DNA of 58,615 bases from JAVBME01 sp031552765 (GTDB taxonomy: Bacteria > Bacillota > Negativicutes > Acidaminococcales > JAISLQ01). Position 1 is the first letter of the stretch. Every line of letters begins with the position of its first letter. Location of the stretch: positions 1-58,615 of the forward strand of contig JAVBME010000036.1 in assembly GCA_031552765.1 (NCBI GenBank), written 5' to 3'. Positions 43,183-52,600 of this stretch are shown one piece after another. Under the pieces are notes generated by a model. The model was given only the letters and a program-made list of their open reading frames with translations, was not told where the DNA came from and ran no database searches. Made by a program: the position numbers and the translations under genes.

Positions 43183-43775
43183 TTATATAAATTTAATTGG
43201 CTGGCTGTTTTTTCTAAGCCCCCTTGGGTGTATTGGTTGACCATTTTTGGTTTTCGCAATGCATTCAAGCGGGCACTTAGTATGCTTTTTCAACATCTCA
43301 AGAACCACTCTGTCTCTTTGTAGATATGTACCATGATTTCCCCATGCCACAATTATTCTTTTTGCCCGGCCTGCCGCTTCACTTATATATCTATCGTTTT
43401 CTGCACCTATCGGGTTTTGCATGCTTTAAATTCTTTAGGGTATGCCGTCCTGTACGCAAACAGATTTACAACCTCTATACCACCAAAACTCAAAGCTTTA
43501 GACCAGTTTATACAACGGCTTATTGTATTGTCATCCTTCTCTGCATCAGCTGTACTCGGATTGAGCATAACAAAAAGCATTTTCCCCTTGTCTGCGTCCC
43601 ATTCCCGTCCAAGTAAATAGCGATATTTTCCTGTTTCATCAATTTTAGCATAATATTTCATTACATAACCCCATTCCCAAAGGTTTTTTCGACCACTTGC
43701 AAAAACGTCAACAATTCTATATCCGGCGCTATTTTGAGAATTTTTTTTAGATGCCTTGATCTTTTTTTCAATCAA
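43183..43775 (-). pseudogene. DUF1643 gene, frameshifted
   Basis: Two overlapping frames together make one DUF1643 protein. The first (43775 or, better, ATG 43661 to 43407) has REWDADKGKMLFVMLNPSTADAEKDDNTI and ends KEFKACKTR. The second (43422 to 43183) resumes with NPIGAENDRYISEA, AWGNHG and TKNGQPIHP. They meet at the run CAAAACCC near 43413; one extra A would join them. The upstream TTG has no ribosome site. It is either a decayed gene, a sequence error in the A-run, or a slippage site. The function of DUF1643 is unknown. Confidence 0.75.
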
Positions 43776-43995
43776 GCTTTTTTGCTTTTAACAGGCAGCT
43801 GTTCACGTCGTCCACCATCCAGCAAACGTAACGACGGCGCGAAAACACTAAGTCAGTAAGCCATATCGCGGCCTTTTTTGTCCTGTAGCTTTCTGTACGA
43901 AGAAATAATGCCCGCCACAATTACACTTGGACTAAAGAACAACATTCGAGCGTACATTGAGCAGACGATCTATCGTCTGTGCCGCGCTTGTTACT
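43776..43995. other. Gene-free stretch, probable gene debris
   Basis: Short leftward frames (ending GRDMAY and LLKAKKLD) look protein-like but have no starts or full domains. They probably are the remains of a disrupted gene between DUF1643 and the recombinase. Confidence 0.35.
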
Positions 43996-44634
43996 TTAGG
44001 GGTTGCAAAAATGCCCCTTTGTTTCCCATTCTTTTACCATACGATAAAAAGTCGCTTTGGGTATATTTAAATCCACCATCGTCTGCACGGCTGTAGCACC
44101 GCCCGTTTTCCACCGGCTGTAATAATTGGCCCAGTCCTGCGGAAATTCTTTTGTGGGCCGCCCAAATTTTACTCCTTTTCTTTTGGCGTTTTTAATTCCT
44201 TCTTCCTGGCGCTCTTTTATCATCTTCCGCTCTTGTTCGGCAAATGTACCGAGGACTTCAATCAAAATATTATCGACCATCTCCATTATTGATTTCTGTA
44301 AAGAGCCAAACTGCCCAAAGTCCATCATGGTTGTTGGGACATCTAGTATTCGTATGATAACCCCGTTTTGTTTGAACCACTCCAGCTCGGTTTTTATTTC
44401 TTCCTTGTTCCGGCCAAACCGATCCAACGATTTGACAAAAACAGTATCTCCACTCCTGAGTTGCCATTTTAAAGCTTGATATGCTTCTCTATTGAAGTTT
44501 TGGCCGGATGTTTTATCAATAAAAATATCTCGCTCTTTTTTTACATACGGCTTTAAAGCCTCTAGCTGTCTCTCAATATTTTGCTCTTTCGTACTAACGC
44601 GAATATAGGCAAAGGTCTTGTTTTCCATCATCAT
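43996..44634 (-). CDS. Small serine recombinase (resolvase/invertase type)
   Basis: A 212-aa protein. YIRVSTKEQNIERQ near 10 includes the nucleophilic Ser. SLDRFGRNK lies near 70 and EVLGTFAEQERKMIKERQEEG near 125, followed by a C-terminal HTH (ATAVQTMVDLNIPKATFYRMV). Its length fits Tn3-type resolvases or DNA invertases. The first of three consecutive ATGs overlaps the stop of the HipA-like gene (TAATG), so it is translated with that gene. No IS or transposon partner is seen. Confidence 0.9.
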   Translation of the reverse strand: MMMENKTFAYIRVSTKEQNIERQLEALKPYVKKERDIFIDKTSGQNFNREAYQALKWQLRSGDTVFVKSLDRFGRNKEEIKTELEWFKQNGVIIRILDVPTTMMDFGQFGSLQKSIMEMVDNILIEVLGTFAEQERKMIKERQEEGIKNAKRKGVKFGRPTKEFPQDWANYYSRWKTGGATAVQTMVDLNIPKATFYRMVKEWETKGHFCNP

Positions 44635-45791
44635 TACCTACCTTTGCTCTTCTTCGATTTATCGATATGCGATTGGAACTTTTCCAGTCTGTAGTTTAAG
44701 GCATAGCAAAGATCGCCTCTACGCTGCTCACTTATATTTTCATTGTTTTTTAAAATATTTTCGGCAATTTTGGCAATATCCTGCAGCTTCGTCAGATCAA
44801 TATGGGAAAAGTCTTTAACCAACTCTATCTGCCGCTCATGATCATTACGAAAGGGCTTGCTTTCAGGCGGTTGGCCAGGTATGACTTTGGCCGCTTTGTG
44901 CCAAAGGCTTGTGCCGGAGTCGTATACTGGAGCCACCGAAAGATACTTTAAAGTATTTATATCGCGGATAACGCCAAAATTACCATAATGCCTGTCAGAG
45001 TTCGCAATTATATAGTCTACAGCCAGCATGCTGTCTATATTTTTCTGCATGTCAGCAATGTCCAGCTTATTGGCAATATTTAGCAGGTGCTGGTAGTCCG
45101 AAACGTGATTTGGCTGCGTTTCCAGCTTAATCAGTTGCCATGCAGTCACCAGCTCGGTGTCAGGCGTTATAAAGGTTTCACATACACTGCAAGGAGTACT
45201 CCCTTTCTTCCCTGTTATTTTTTCAAGCGTATACTGTACTGCTGGAATAGCCAACTTATTGAAAATAGCTGTCGCAAGAACCTCATTGTATGGCTCTTGC
45301 TCAAAAGGCTCGCTTCCCGCTTTCATAAGGTATCTTCTGCCGTCTCTAATCACCCATTTTTTCTTTAGCCATCCATCAGAAGTATTGTCAGGTGATTTTA
45401 AATCAAGAAGATTTCCATGACTTTTTATCCCACCGAAAATAGCTTCTCCAACATCACTGGAAAAATCGTTCGCGAAAAAGTTGATGTCTTTCCATCTAAT
45501 TTCTGTATTTTTCGGTTTTACCCAGTATTGATCGGATAAACTGAGCCCAAAGCCTTTCAAGAGCAGGTCTTCCGGTAAATCCAAGCCTAATAGGGTCAGA
45601 GTGTCATTTATTCCATCACGGCTGGCCGGAATAGCCCTGCTTCTCCACCATTTATTAAGATCTGATACATTAGCCTTTATTCCCACCGGCAAGTATTCTG
45701 GATTATGTGTTCTTTCCACTTCAACAATGGTGCTGGCTGTTATTTTGACCTCTAACACCGGTGTGTTTTTGTTCATCAAGATATATAACAT
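44634..45791 (-). CDS. HipA-like kinase
   Basis: A 385-aa protein. The C-terminal half has a HipA-type kinase site: DYIIANSDRHYGNFG near 262 (catalytic Asp, Asn) and VAPVYDSGTSLW near 295 (metal Asp). The N-terminal half is divergent, with a LMKAGSEPFEQEPYNE nucleotide-binding segment near 190. It is likely a Ser/Thr kinase of the HipA group. No HipB antitoxin is adjacent; the nearest small HTH gene is at 46073. It overlaps the recombinase gene downstream. Palindromes that may be operators lie just upstream. Confidence 0.8.
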   Translation of the reverse strand: MLYILMNKNTPVLEVKITASTIVEVERTHNPEYLPVGIKANVSDLNKWWRSRAIPASRDGINDTLTLLGLDLPEDLLLKGFGLSLSDQYWVKPKNTEIRWKDINFFANDFSSDVGEAIFGGIKSHGNLLDLKSPDNTSDGWLKKKWVIRDGRRYLMKAGSEPFEQEPYNEVLATAIFNKLAIPAVQYTLEKITGKKGSTPCSVCETFITPDTELVTAWQLIKLETQPNHVSDYQHLLNIANKLDIADMQKNIDSMLAVDYIIANSDRHYGNFGVIRDINTLKYLSVAPVYDSGTSLWHKAAKVIPGQPPESKPFRNDHERQIELVKDFSHIDLTKLQDIAKIAENILKNNENISEQRRGDLCYALNYRLEKFQSHIDKSKKSKGR

Positions 45792-45837
45792 AAAAGCGCC
45801 TCACTTTTAGAAATTTTATAGTTATATTATAACAAAA

Positions 45838-45954
45838 GCGTCTCAAAAAGTATATTGTAATTTATGGACGTCCAAAAACTCTTATTCATACTTTTAGAGA
45901 CGCTATTATTATAGCTTTTCATCCAGTATCAAAAGGTATACTTTTTGATACTGG
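45838..45954. promoter_or_regulatory. Two palindromes upstream of the HipA-like gene
   Basis: GCGTCTCAAAAAGTAT (45838-45853) faces ATACTTTTAGAGACGC (45888-45903), with one mismatch. A 32-bp near-perfect palindrome built on CCAGTATCAAAA follows at 45923-45954. Both contain the AAAGTATA core. They may be kinase-operon operators or res subsites for the coupled serine recombinase. Confidence 0.6.
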
Positions 45955-45970
45955 AAATTTCGCCAGTCAC

Positions 45971-46036
45971 TCTACTAAAACCTGTTCCTAGCATAAAATA
46001 CGCGGACTCCCTTATATAGGAGCCCGCGTATTTTAT
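45971..46036 (+). repeat. Palindromic repeat family, copy 4
   Basis: CTGTTCCTAGCAT lead, then AAAATACGCGGACTC, the loop CCTTATATAG and GAGCCCGCGTATTTT. It sits between the 46073 stop (leftward gene) and the HipA-like operon's upstream palindromes. Confidence 0.85.
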
Positions 46037-46072
46037 TGCTATAACCATTGCAAATATTTGTCATTTCCCTGC

Positions 46073-46255
46073 CTATAAGCGACTTTGTTCTATCACATAA
46101 TCAATAACTGCCTGTTTTGGCACTTTCCAAACCCTTTTCCTGCGAAAACCTTTCAACTTCCCCTTCTTTAAAAGCTCATAAACACTGCCCTTGCCCATTA
46201 ACAGCGCTTCGCAGGTTTCTTCGACCGTCAGGATGTCATTGTACTCTTCAAACAT
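46073..46255 (-). CDS. HTH_17 excisionase-type DNA-binding protein
   Basis: A 60-aa protein with DILTVEETCEALLMGKGSVYELL and KGFRRKRVWKVPKQAVIDYV, the winged-helix pattern of small excisionases. ATG at 46255 follows GGGGTGATGG, with four bases between it and the upstream stop. It is co-transcribed with the 46260 gene. No integrase is adjacent, so it may be a regulator. Confidence 0.75.
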   Translation of the reverse strand: MFEEYNDILTVEETCEALLMGKGSVYELLKKGKLKGFRRKRVWKVPKQAVIDYVIEQSRL

Positions 46256-46259
46256 GCCA

Positions 46260-46673
46260 TCACCCCAATATCTCGCTGAAATCTGTGGCGGTACTATTGG
46301 GCTTGACTCTTTCATATATAATTTTTACATCTGCTTTCTCCTGACGGGAAGTATTTCCGCGAAAGCGGCTTTTCCAGTAAAAGAAGTTGTTTATAAGTTT
46401 TGTCGGGATCATGTTTTCAAATTCGCTGTTTTCCGGCCATGATAGAAAATCATTTACAGAAACATTGACCGCCTCGCCATAATTGACAAACTTCCTGCAG
46501 CAGAAGCCTTGATGTATATACTGCTCCGCCAACATCAACCGGTTTACATCATCAAAGACACCCAGACCATTTCTGCCACTTACCGCATAATAATATACCT
46601 GTTGCGGCTTGTCTCCGTTGAATTCCTTGAAAACCTTGGTTACTTCTAAAGATTTTTGTTTGTTGTTTTGCAT
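46260..46673 (-). CDS. Small protein with viroplasmin-like segment
   Basis: A 137-aa protein. The stretch VYYYAVSGRNGLGVFDDVNR followed by CCRKFVNYGEAVN recalls the RNase H1 N-terminal (viroplasmin) hybrid-binding fold, but the match is weak. ATG at 46673 follows GAGGTGG. An inverted repeat (TCGCAAAG at 46684, CTTTGCGA at 46713) lies just upstream and may be an operator. It is coupled to the HTH gene downstream. Confidence 0.5.
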   Translation of the reverse strand: MQNNKQKSLEVTKVFKEFNGDKPQQVYYYAVSGRNGLGVFDDVNRLMLAEQYIHQGFCCRKFVNYGEAVNVSVNDFLSWPENSEFENMIPTKLINNFFYWKSRFRGNTSRQEKADVKIIYERVKPNSTATDFSEILG

Positions 46674-46802
46674 TTTTACCACCTCGCAAAGATTTTGAAT
46701 TACTTTTATGTTCTTTGCGAAAGTGGTAAAGTTGATGTTTTGCTGTTCTTACACAGTTCTTTTGAGTGATTGACAGTATTAAAAAGTGTCTACTGGTTTT
46801 AA

Positions 46803-48515
46803 TTATATATGCCAAACCTCAATTGCTTTTTCATACAAATATTCAGCTCTTTTTTCAATAGCCCCTTCATTCCACTCTGGAAAATCTAAATAATCGCACA
46901 AAGTCTCTATTCCTTCAGCATACTTTTTTAAACCAGGTTTATTCACTCCCCTGCCTACTTTTTTTGTATTCCAATCCGCATCACGGATAGAGGTATTCAA
47001 CGTTTGGGTAATTATAGTTAAATTACCAAGTGTTAATAATTTCCTATTCCTAACATCTTTTTGCTGTTGGTTGCTTAACGCACCCCAGTTATTTTCCCAT
47101 TTTTTAGGCATAATGTGTTCAAGGCTGTACTTGTTGATTCCAAGCAGTTGCGTGGAATGCCTAGAACGGTCACGAATTTTAGCCTCAATCAAATACAAAA
47201 TGCCCGCTGCTTGGTTGTTTATTAGTTTAGATTCTTGAAAACCCTCTTTTAGCTCTATATCAGATGGTAAATAATTAACTTTATCCTCTTGTGTGTTAAG
47301 GAAGCTCATCAAGTCTTCTTTGGATAATATCCGATTTGAGATAAGGCGTTCTGTAAAGAGTTGATTATAATTTTTGGTGGTAGCTTTAACTACCATTCTT
47401 CGCATTATATATGTTTCAATGAATTCATATAAATCCGCCTTTGCGTTTTCATCAGTCACATTATGTGAAATATAAAGAATGTATGGAATCAAAGTTGTGG
47501 TTTCTAGCTTGAAAATAATAGCGTTAAGTCGTTCTAAACCCGGAGTTGCTGGTAGTTCACGCTCTAAATGATCATAACCAAAAGTTTCTTTAAACAAAAG
47601 AGCGTATTTACGAATTTCTTCTAATAATTCACGTTTTTTTTCGTTATTGGGGTAATGGTTGTTCACAAACCGCTTGTATGAATCAAATAGTTTATCCACC
47701 CTGGTATAGTCTGCACCTTTTACTGATATATTGAGTTCTTGTGCTTTAATTTGCAAAAATGAATAGAAAAATAAATCAATAAAAGTTCTTTGTAAACGCC
47801 CTGTGGTGACGGTACAATCCCAATATTTTTTTGTTTCTTCGTCTTTCTCAAAAACATTTTTCCAGTACGTATTGTATGTTTCAATATTATCTTTATCAAA
47901 CAAAAAGTTCTTTAGGAGTTCCGCGGTAGTAAGTTTAACGCCTAGAGAGTTGATCGTGTCGAATATCTGTTGTTCATCTTCATCTGCCGTTAAATCTATA
48001 ACTACAAATAAAACCTTATCAATTATTGTGTAATAATCTAGCTTGTCTGGATCTATTTTTTCTTTGAAATAAGTATAGGCCATAGATATGCCATCTGTTC
48101 GGTTTATATCTTTTAGTTCTGTTAGGTTCATCACCTTGTCGAATGCCTCAATGTCATTGTGATTATGCTTTAAAGCAATATGTTTATCACGTTCGAGACG
48201 AAACCTGCTATTGAAAAAATCTTTATCTGCTTTCAGACACAATACCTTGAAAAAAATGTTCAGCGTAGTAAGCCTTTGTTGACCATCAATAACAATCCTT
48301 CTATCCCCATAACTGCTGGATGTACTGGTAGGCTGTTGTTTCAAAATAAGTGAACCTAAAAAGTAAGGCTGCCTATTTTGAGTAATATTTTCCATGTCTT
48401 CCAACAGCCGCTCCCATTGAATATCTTCCCACACATAGGATCTTTGAAAAAAAGGTATCTCTAAAACTCTGTTGCCGTTAAAAACATCACTTATAGTCTT
48501 CTTCGCTGCTTCCAT
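46803..48515 (-). CDS. DUF262/DUF1524 protein, GmrSD-like type IV nuclease
   Basis: A 570-aa protein. DUF262 at the N-terminus has IPFFQRSYVWEDIQW near 20 and IDGQQRLTTLNIFF near 78, a ParB-like NTPase/DNase motif. DUF1524 at the C-terminus has the HNH-like LEHIMPKKWENNW near 470 and RNRKLLTLGNLTII. The same order occurs in GmrS-GmrD fusions and related restriction of modified DNA. It starts after GGAGG. It lies downstream of the type I restriction operon across a roughly 410-bp gap, so it may have its own promoter. Confidence 0.85.
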   Translation of the reverse strand: MEAAKKTISDVFNGNRVLEIPFFQRSYVWEDIQWERLLEDMENITQNRQPYFLGSLILKQQPTSTSSSYGDRRIVIDGQQRLTTLNIFFKVLCLKADKDFFNSRFRLERDKHIALKHNHNDIEAFDKVMNLTELKDINRTDGISMAYTYFKEKIDPDKLDYYTIIDKVLFVVIDLTADEDEQQIFDTINSLGVKLTTAELLKNFLFDKDNIETYNTYWKNVFEKDEETKKYWDCTVTTGRLQRTFIDLFFYSFLQIKAQELNISVKGADYTRVDKLFDSYKRFVNNHYPNNEKKRELLEEIRKYALLFKETFGYDHLERELPATPGLERLNAIIFKLETTTLIPYILYISHNVTDENAKADLYEFIETYIMRRMVVKATTKNYNQLFTERLISNRILSKEDLMSFLNTQEDKVNYLPSDIELKEGFQESKLINNQAAGILYLIEAKIRDRSRHSTQLLGINKYSLEHIMPKKWENNWGALSNQQQKDVRNRKLLTLGNLTIITQTLNTSIRDADWNTKKVGRGVNKPGLKKYAEGIETLCDYLDFPEWNEGAIEKRAEYLYEKAIEVWHI

Positions 48516-48688
48516 GTCTTGGCCTCCTTGATATCCGTTTTTATGAAACCTCTTTTACTTTTAAACAATTTTGTTACATAGTGGTGTCCGTAAAGACATC
48601 TTGTGCGTGCTAAGGTTACTTATTTAGACCCCTTTATATCAATACCAAGCAAATTGTGCAGACAAGACAATCTATTTTTATAATTGAC

Positions 48689-48924
48689 AATAATAAGCTT
48701 AGGCCAGCAGTGCACTAGCCAAAATATTAGTATTCATAGCCCTTGCGGAATAAATGACAGATTTCAGGCAGAACACCGACATTTTTTTAGTTTTCACAGA
48801 CATACCCCCGCTATTGGCCAGTAAAAACAGAAAATCATACACCAAACCAAGTAACAGATAGGCTATGAATACTAATACACATGCACCACTGAACCCTTGC
48901 ACTGCAAGCCTAAGCTTATTATTT
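48689..48924. repeat. Long imperfect inverted repeat between restriction genes
   Basis: The left arm 48689-48742 and right arm 48861-48924 are complementary over two blocks: AATAATAAGCTTAGGC with GCAGTGCA, and TATTAGTATTCATAGCC. About 118 bases lie between the arms. A leftward 82-codon hydrophobic frame spans it but has no ribosome site. It could be a MITE-like insertion or a structured RNA. The adjoining 48516-48688 shows nothing. Confidence 0.6.
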
Positions 48925-48927
48925 AAA

Positions 48928-49650
48928 CTATAAACCATGCACAACATCTTGGTCTAAGACTTTTTTTCGGTCCTTCCAATCAGGCATATAATTGCTAAGA
49001 AAATTGTAAAATTGTTTACTATGATTTGGGTATAAAAAATGAACCAGTTCATGCAACACTACATATTCTATGCATGCAGGTTTTGCTTTCGTAAGATACT
49101 GGTTGAAAGTAACTATACCGCGGCTGGCGCTACAACTCCCCCAGAGCGTCTTCATTTTTCTCAACATGATTTTAGGTCGTTCCATCTTGTACTTTTTAAT
49201 AATCGGATAAAGCTTATCTACTTCAAGTTCTAGAACCTTTAGAGATTCTTGCCGCCACCATTTTTCAAATTGCTGTAAAAGTTTAGCCTGATCACTTATA
49301 TCGCTGCTATACACGTATAAGTGTTTGCCCTCCTTATAAATTATGGTCTGGCAACTTTCATGAACGGAAAAAATAAGGTCTTCTCCCAAAAAACGAATAG
49401 ATACGCCCGTTCTTACTTCTGTCGTGGCAGCATATCCTTTTGTCGTTTCGAAATTTTTAAGCTTTACGGTTATCCAATTAACTTTGCTAGTCAGATACTT
49501 GGCAATCCAGTCTTTAGAAGCATTATATGGCACAGAAAATTTGACTGTGCTATCAGGAAAAACCTTTAAACGGCAAGTCTTCATTTTTTTCCGTTCAATC
49601 AAAACAGACACTTTCTTCTGTGCTTCAACAGCAATCTCATATATCTCCAT
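48928..49650 (-). CDS. YgjP-like (M48/DUF45) metallopeptidase
   Basis: A 240-aa protein. The zinc motif HELVHFLYPNHSKQF near 200 (H-E-x2-H with a third ligand downstream) and WGSCSASRGIVTFNQYLTKA near 168 define the YgjP/DUF45 family. ATG at 49650 lies eight bases after AGGTG, and only a few bases separate it from the hsdR stop, so it is made with HsdR. Such genes often accompany type I restriction operons. The substrate is unknown; control of HsdR level is a possibility. Confidence 0.85.
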   Translation of the reverse strand: MEIYEIAVEAQKKVSVLIERKKMKTCRLKVFPDSTVKFSVPYNASKDWIAKYLTSKVNWITVKLKNFETTKGYAATTEVRTGVSIRFLGEDLIFSVHESCQTIIYKEGKHLYVYSSDISDQAKLLQQFEKWWRQESLKVLELEVDKLYPIIKKYKMERPKIMLRKMKTLWGSCSASRGIVTFNQYLTKAKPACIEYVVLHELVHFLYPNHSKQFYNFLSNYMPDWKDRKKVLDQDVVHGL

Positions 49651-49652
49651 TA

Positions 49653-52600
49653 TCAATACACCTTTTTGGCAGCCATCATTATTTCATCGAGGATGATGTC
49701 AATCGTCTCAAGTGACCACCCGAGCTTATTATCTTCGATGAAGTCAAACAATAAGTCATCAAGCTTTTTTTTGATATTGCGATGCACAACCACATTATCG
49801 CGCCAGTCGCGCTTCGCCTGCTCTGCGACAATAGCCTTTATATCCAATGCTAACTGCCCCAGAGACTCGTTCATATCTGACCCAGGAATATTCTCAAGTG
49901 CTTTCTTTATGCCGCTAGTTACAGCACCGTAAAAAGTTTTTGCATTGCCATCATCCATGATGTTTTCGGGATATTTTATAGAACTTCTGCCTTCGCGATA
50001 ATCCTCAGCCATCTTTTCCATGGCTACCAGATACTTCTCGCTATCACGTTCTTTCATATAGTCTTCTATGGTTTTCTCAATACGGTCTTTAAATGTCATA
50101 TAAAGAATAGGATCGTCATACAGGCGGCTTTCAAGCACTTCTACCTGACGGGTAGCTATCGCTTCAGCTTTTGCATCATTGGAACCCAATCTCGCCAGTT
50201 GTTCTTCCATCTTGTCTTTGTTCATGATATCTAGTGGTTCAATAACTATTCTGGCATCTTCAGCATTTACATATGTATTTAGCAGTTGCTTTATGCCATC
50301 TTCATATTTTGAAAAATCCACTCGATCATTAAAGCGCAGAGAAACACTGTCTTTCAACTTTTTGAAAAACAAATAATCTCTTTTGTATTCTTCGCATTTT
50401 GCCTGGCCAATTGACTCAAACAAGTCATAGCTAGTGTATACAAAGTCTACCTGCTTGGCAAATGAAGAAAGTTTGGTATAAAAGCCACTGCGAACATCGT
50501 ATTCACGCAACCTTTCCTGCCAAACATTGACGCTTGACTCATTCTTATCTATGCCGTCAAATATTCCCCACAGTGCCTTATGCGCGGCGTCTAACTTTGT
50601 TTTTTCCTCAGACACAGCAGAAATCGCATTTCCAATATCCGCGCTGTCAAATCCATCCATACCGGATTTTTCGTCATTATAAAGATCTAAAGCCGAATTG
50701 AGTTTCTTGAAAATGCCGATGTAATCTACTATAAGGCCAAAATCCTTGTTGTCATAAACACGGTTTACCCGCGCTATAGCCTGCAACAGCGCATGGTCTT
50801 TGAGAGGCTTGTCTACATATAAAACCGCCGCTATAGGAGCGTCAAATCCTGTCAGAAGCTTGTCTTTCACTATTAACAAATCTACATCGCCGTCTTTATC
50901 TACAAACGCACCCGTTACGGCATCCTCATATGTTTCATAATTGTTTTTGTATAAAGGATCAACCTCTTTACGGAAAAAATCAGCTATTATTTTATTGCTT
51001 TCCGTTGTGTTTTCTTCGTCATCGCCTTCGCGCTGTGTATTTGGCGTTATTACTACAGCGGGATTTATTCCTTCTAAGTTTTTGAGCAAGTAAAAAATCT
51101 CCACTGCCGCAGCACGGGAAGAGCAGGTAAGCATGGCCTTAAATCTTTTGGGCTTTACGTAGTTGACAAAATGTTCATGCAAATCAAAGGCTACCATACT
51201 TAGCCTTTGTTTGGTCTGTGCAATGGCGACAAACCTGCTGTACCTTTTTTCCAAATCAAGCTTGGCGTCCTCTGAAAGTCCTACAGTAATGTGTTTCAAA
51301 TGCTCGTTGATTTGCTTGCTTGTTACTTTTTGCGGTACGACTCTGCCTTCATAGATTATTGGCACAGTGACATTATCATCTATAGCATCCTGCAAAGTAT
51401 ACCTGTCTATCAACGGTCCAAACTTCTTATATGTGTTTCTGGCGCTTTCGATGTTTTTTCTTTCTTTTTGTAGCAAAGGTGTACCCGTAAAAGCAATTTT
51501 TACAGCCTTGGGCAATGCCCGGTTCATATTCTCATTTAGCATGCCATACTGTGTGCGGTGTCCTTCGTCTATAAACAAAAAAATATTTTCGCTATCATTG
51601 CGATAGTTTTGCTTCACTGCCGCTTCAAATTTATTAACCAGTGCTGTGATAACAGTATTTCCTTCGTCGGCCAATAGCTCTATCAATCCTTTCCCTGTCT
51701 TAGCCCGGTGAGGATTCATTTTTGCATGTATAAAGTTATCGCGTATCTGCTTATCAAGGTTGACCCTGTCTGTTACCATGATAAAACGCGGATTGCGGAT
51801 CATAGTATTTATTTTGGCGCTTTCACGCAAAATCATTTTCGTTAGCATGATCATGGTCAGAGTCTTTCCTGATCCTTGCGTATGCCAGACAACACCATTT
51901 TTAGTGTTTTTGCCATCTTTTAGTAGTATCCTGTCCAAGCATTTTCTTACCGCAAAATACTGCTTATATCTAGCTATTTTCTTTACATTATTGTCATAGA
52001 TAATAAAATTGCGTATAAGATCAAGCAATCTTTCCGGGTAAAGCAAAGAAACCAGCGCTCGATCCTGCTCTTTTATATGCCCATCCGGGGAGCACTTCCT
52101 GGTCCAATCATTAAGCCAATCTTTATCATCTTCATGCCAAGATACAAAGTATTTTGCCGGAGTTCCACAGGTTCCATACAATACCTTGTCGGGATTAACA
52201 GCAAGTACAAGCTGTGTGTACTGAAAAAACTGCGGGATATAATCATTTCCCCAGTTGCGGATATTCTGTTTAACACCCTCCATAACATCAATACCGGATT
52301 TTTTACATTCGATAACCGCCAGCGGTATCCCATTTACCAAAACCACTACATCTGGACGTGCAAATTTGCCATTTGAGCATTCGACTTCAAACTCATCAGT
52401 AACTTGAAAGATATTGTTTTCGGGGTTTTCAAAGTCGATAAAATTTATATCAAAAGACTCCAGATTGCCATTGGGCAAAGACTCTTCCATGCTTTTTCCC
52501 ATGCAAAGCATGTCATATACGTGTTTATTGGCGGCAAAAAGCCCTGCCGCACTCTGCACATTCATTGCTTTTATAGCGTTAGCAATAGAGCCACCGGAGA

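Noticed and set aside
44634..45791. Classical hipBA toxin-antitoxin operon
   Set aside because: No HipB-like HTH gene is adjacent; the downstream coupled gene is a serine recombinase.
40128..46036. Integron attC sites or a gene-cassette array
   Set aside because: The repeats lack paired RYYYAAC/GTTRRRY core sites, genes face both ways, and no integron-type integrase is present.
48699..48947. 82-aa hydrophobic protein
   Set aside because: No ribosome site, starts inside the preceding gene, and its codons lie in an inverted-repeat structure; not listed as a gene.
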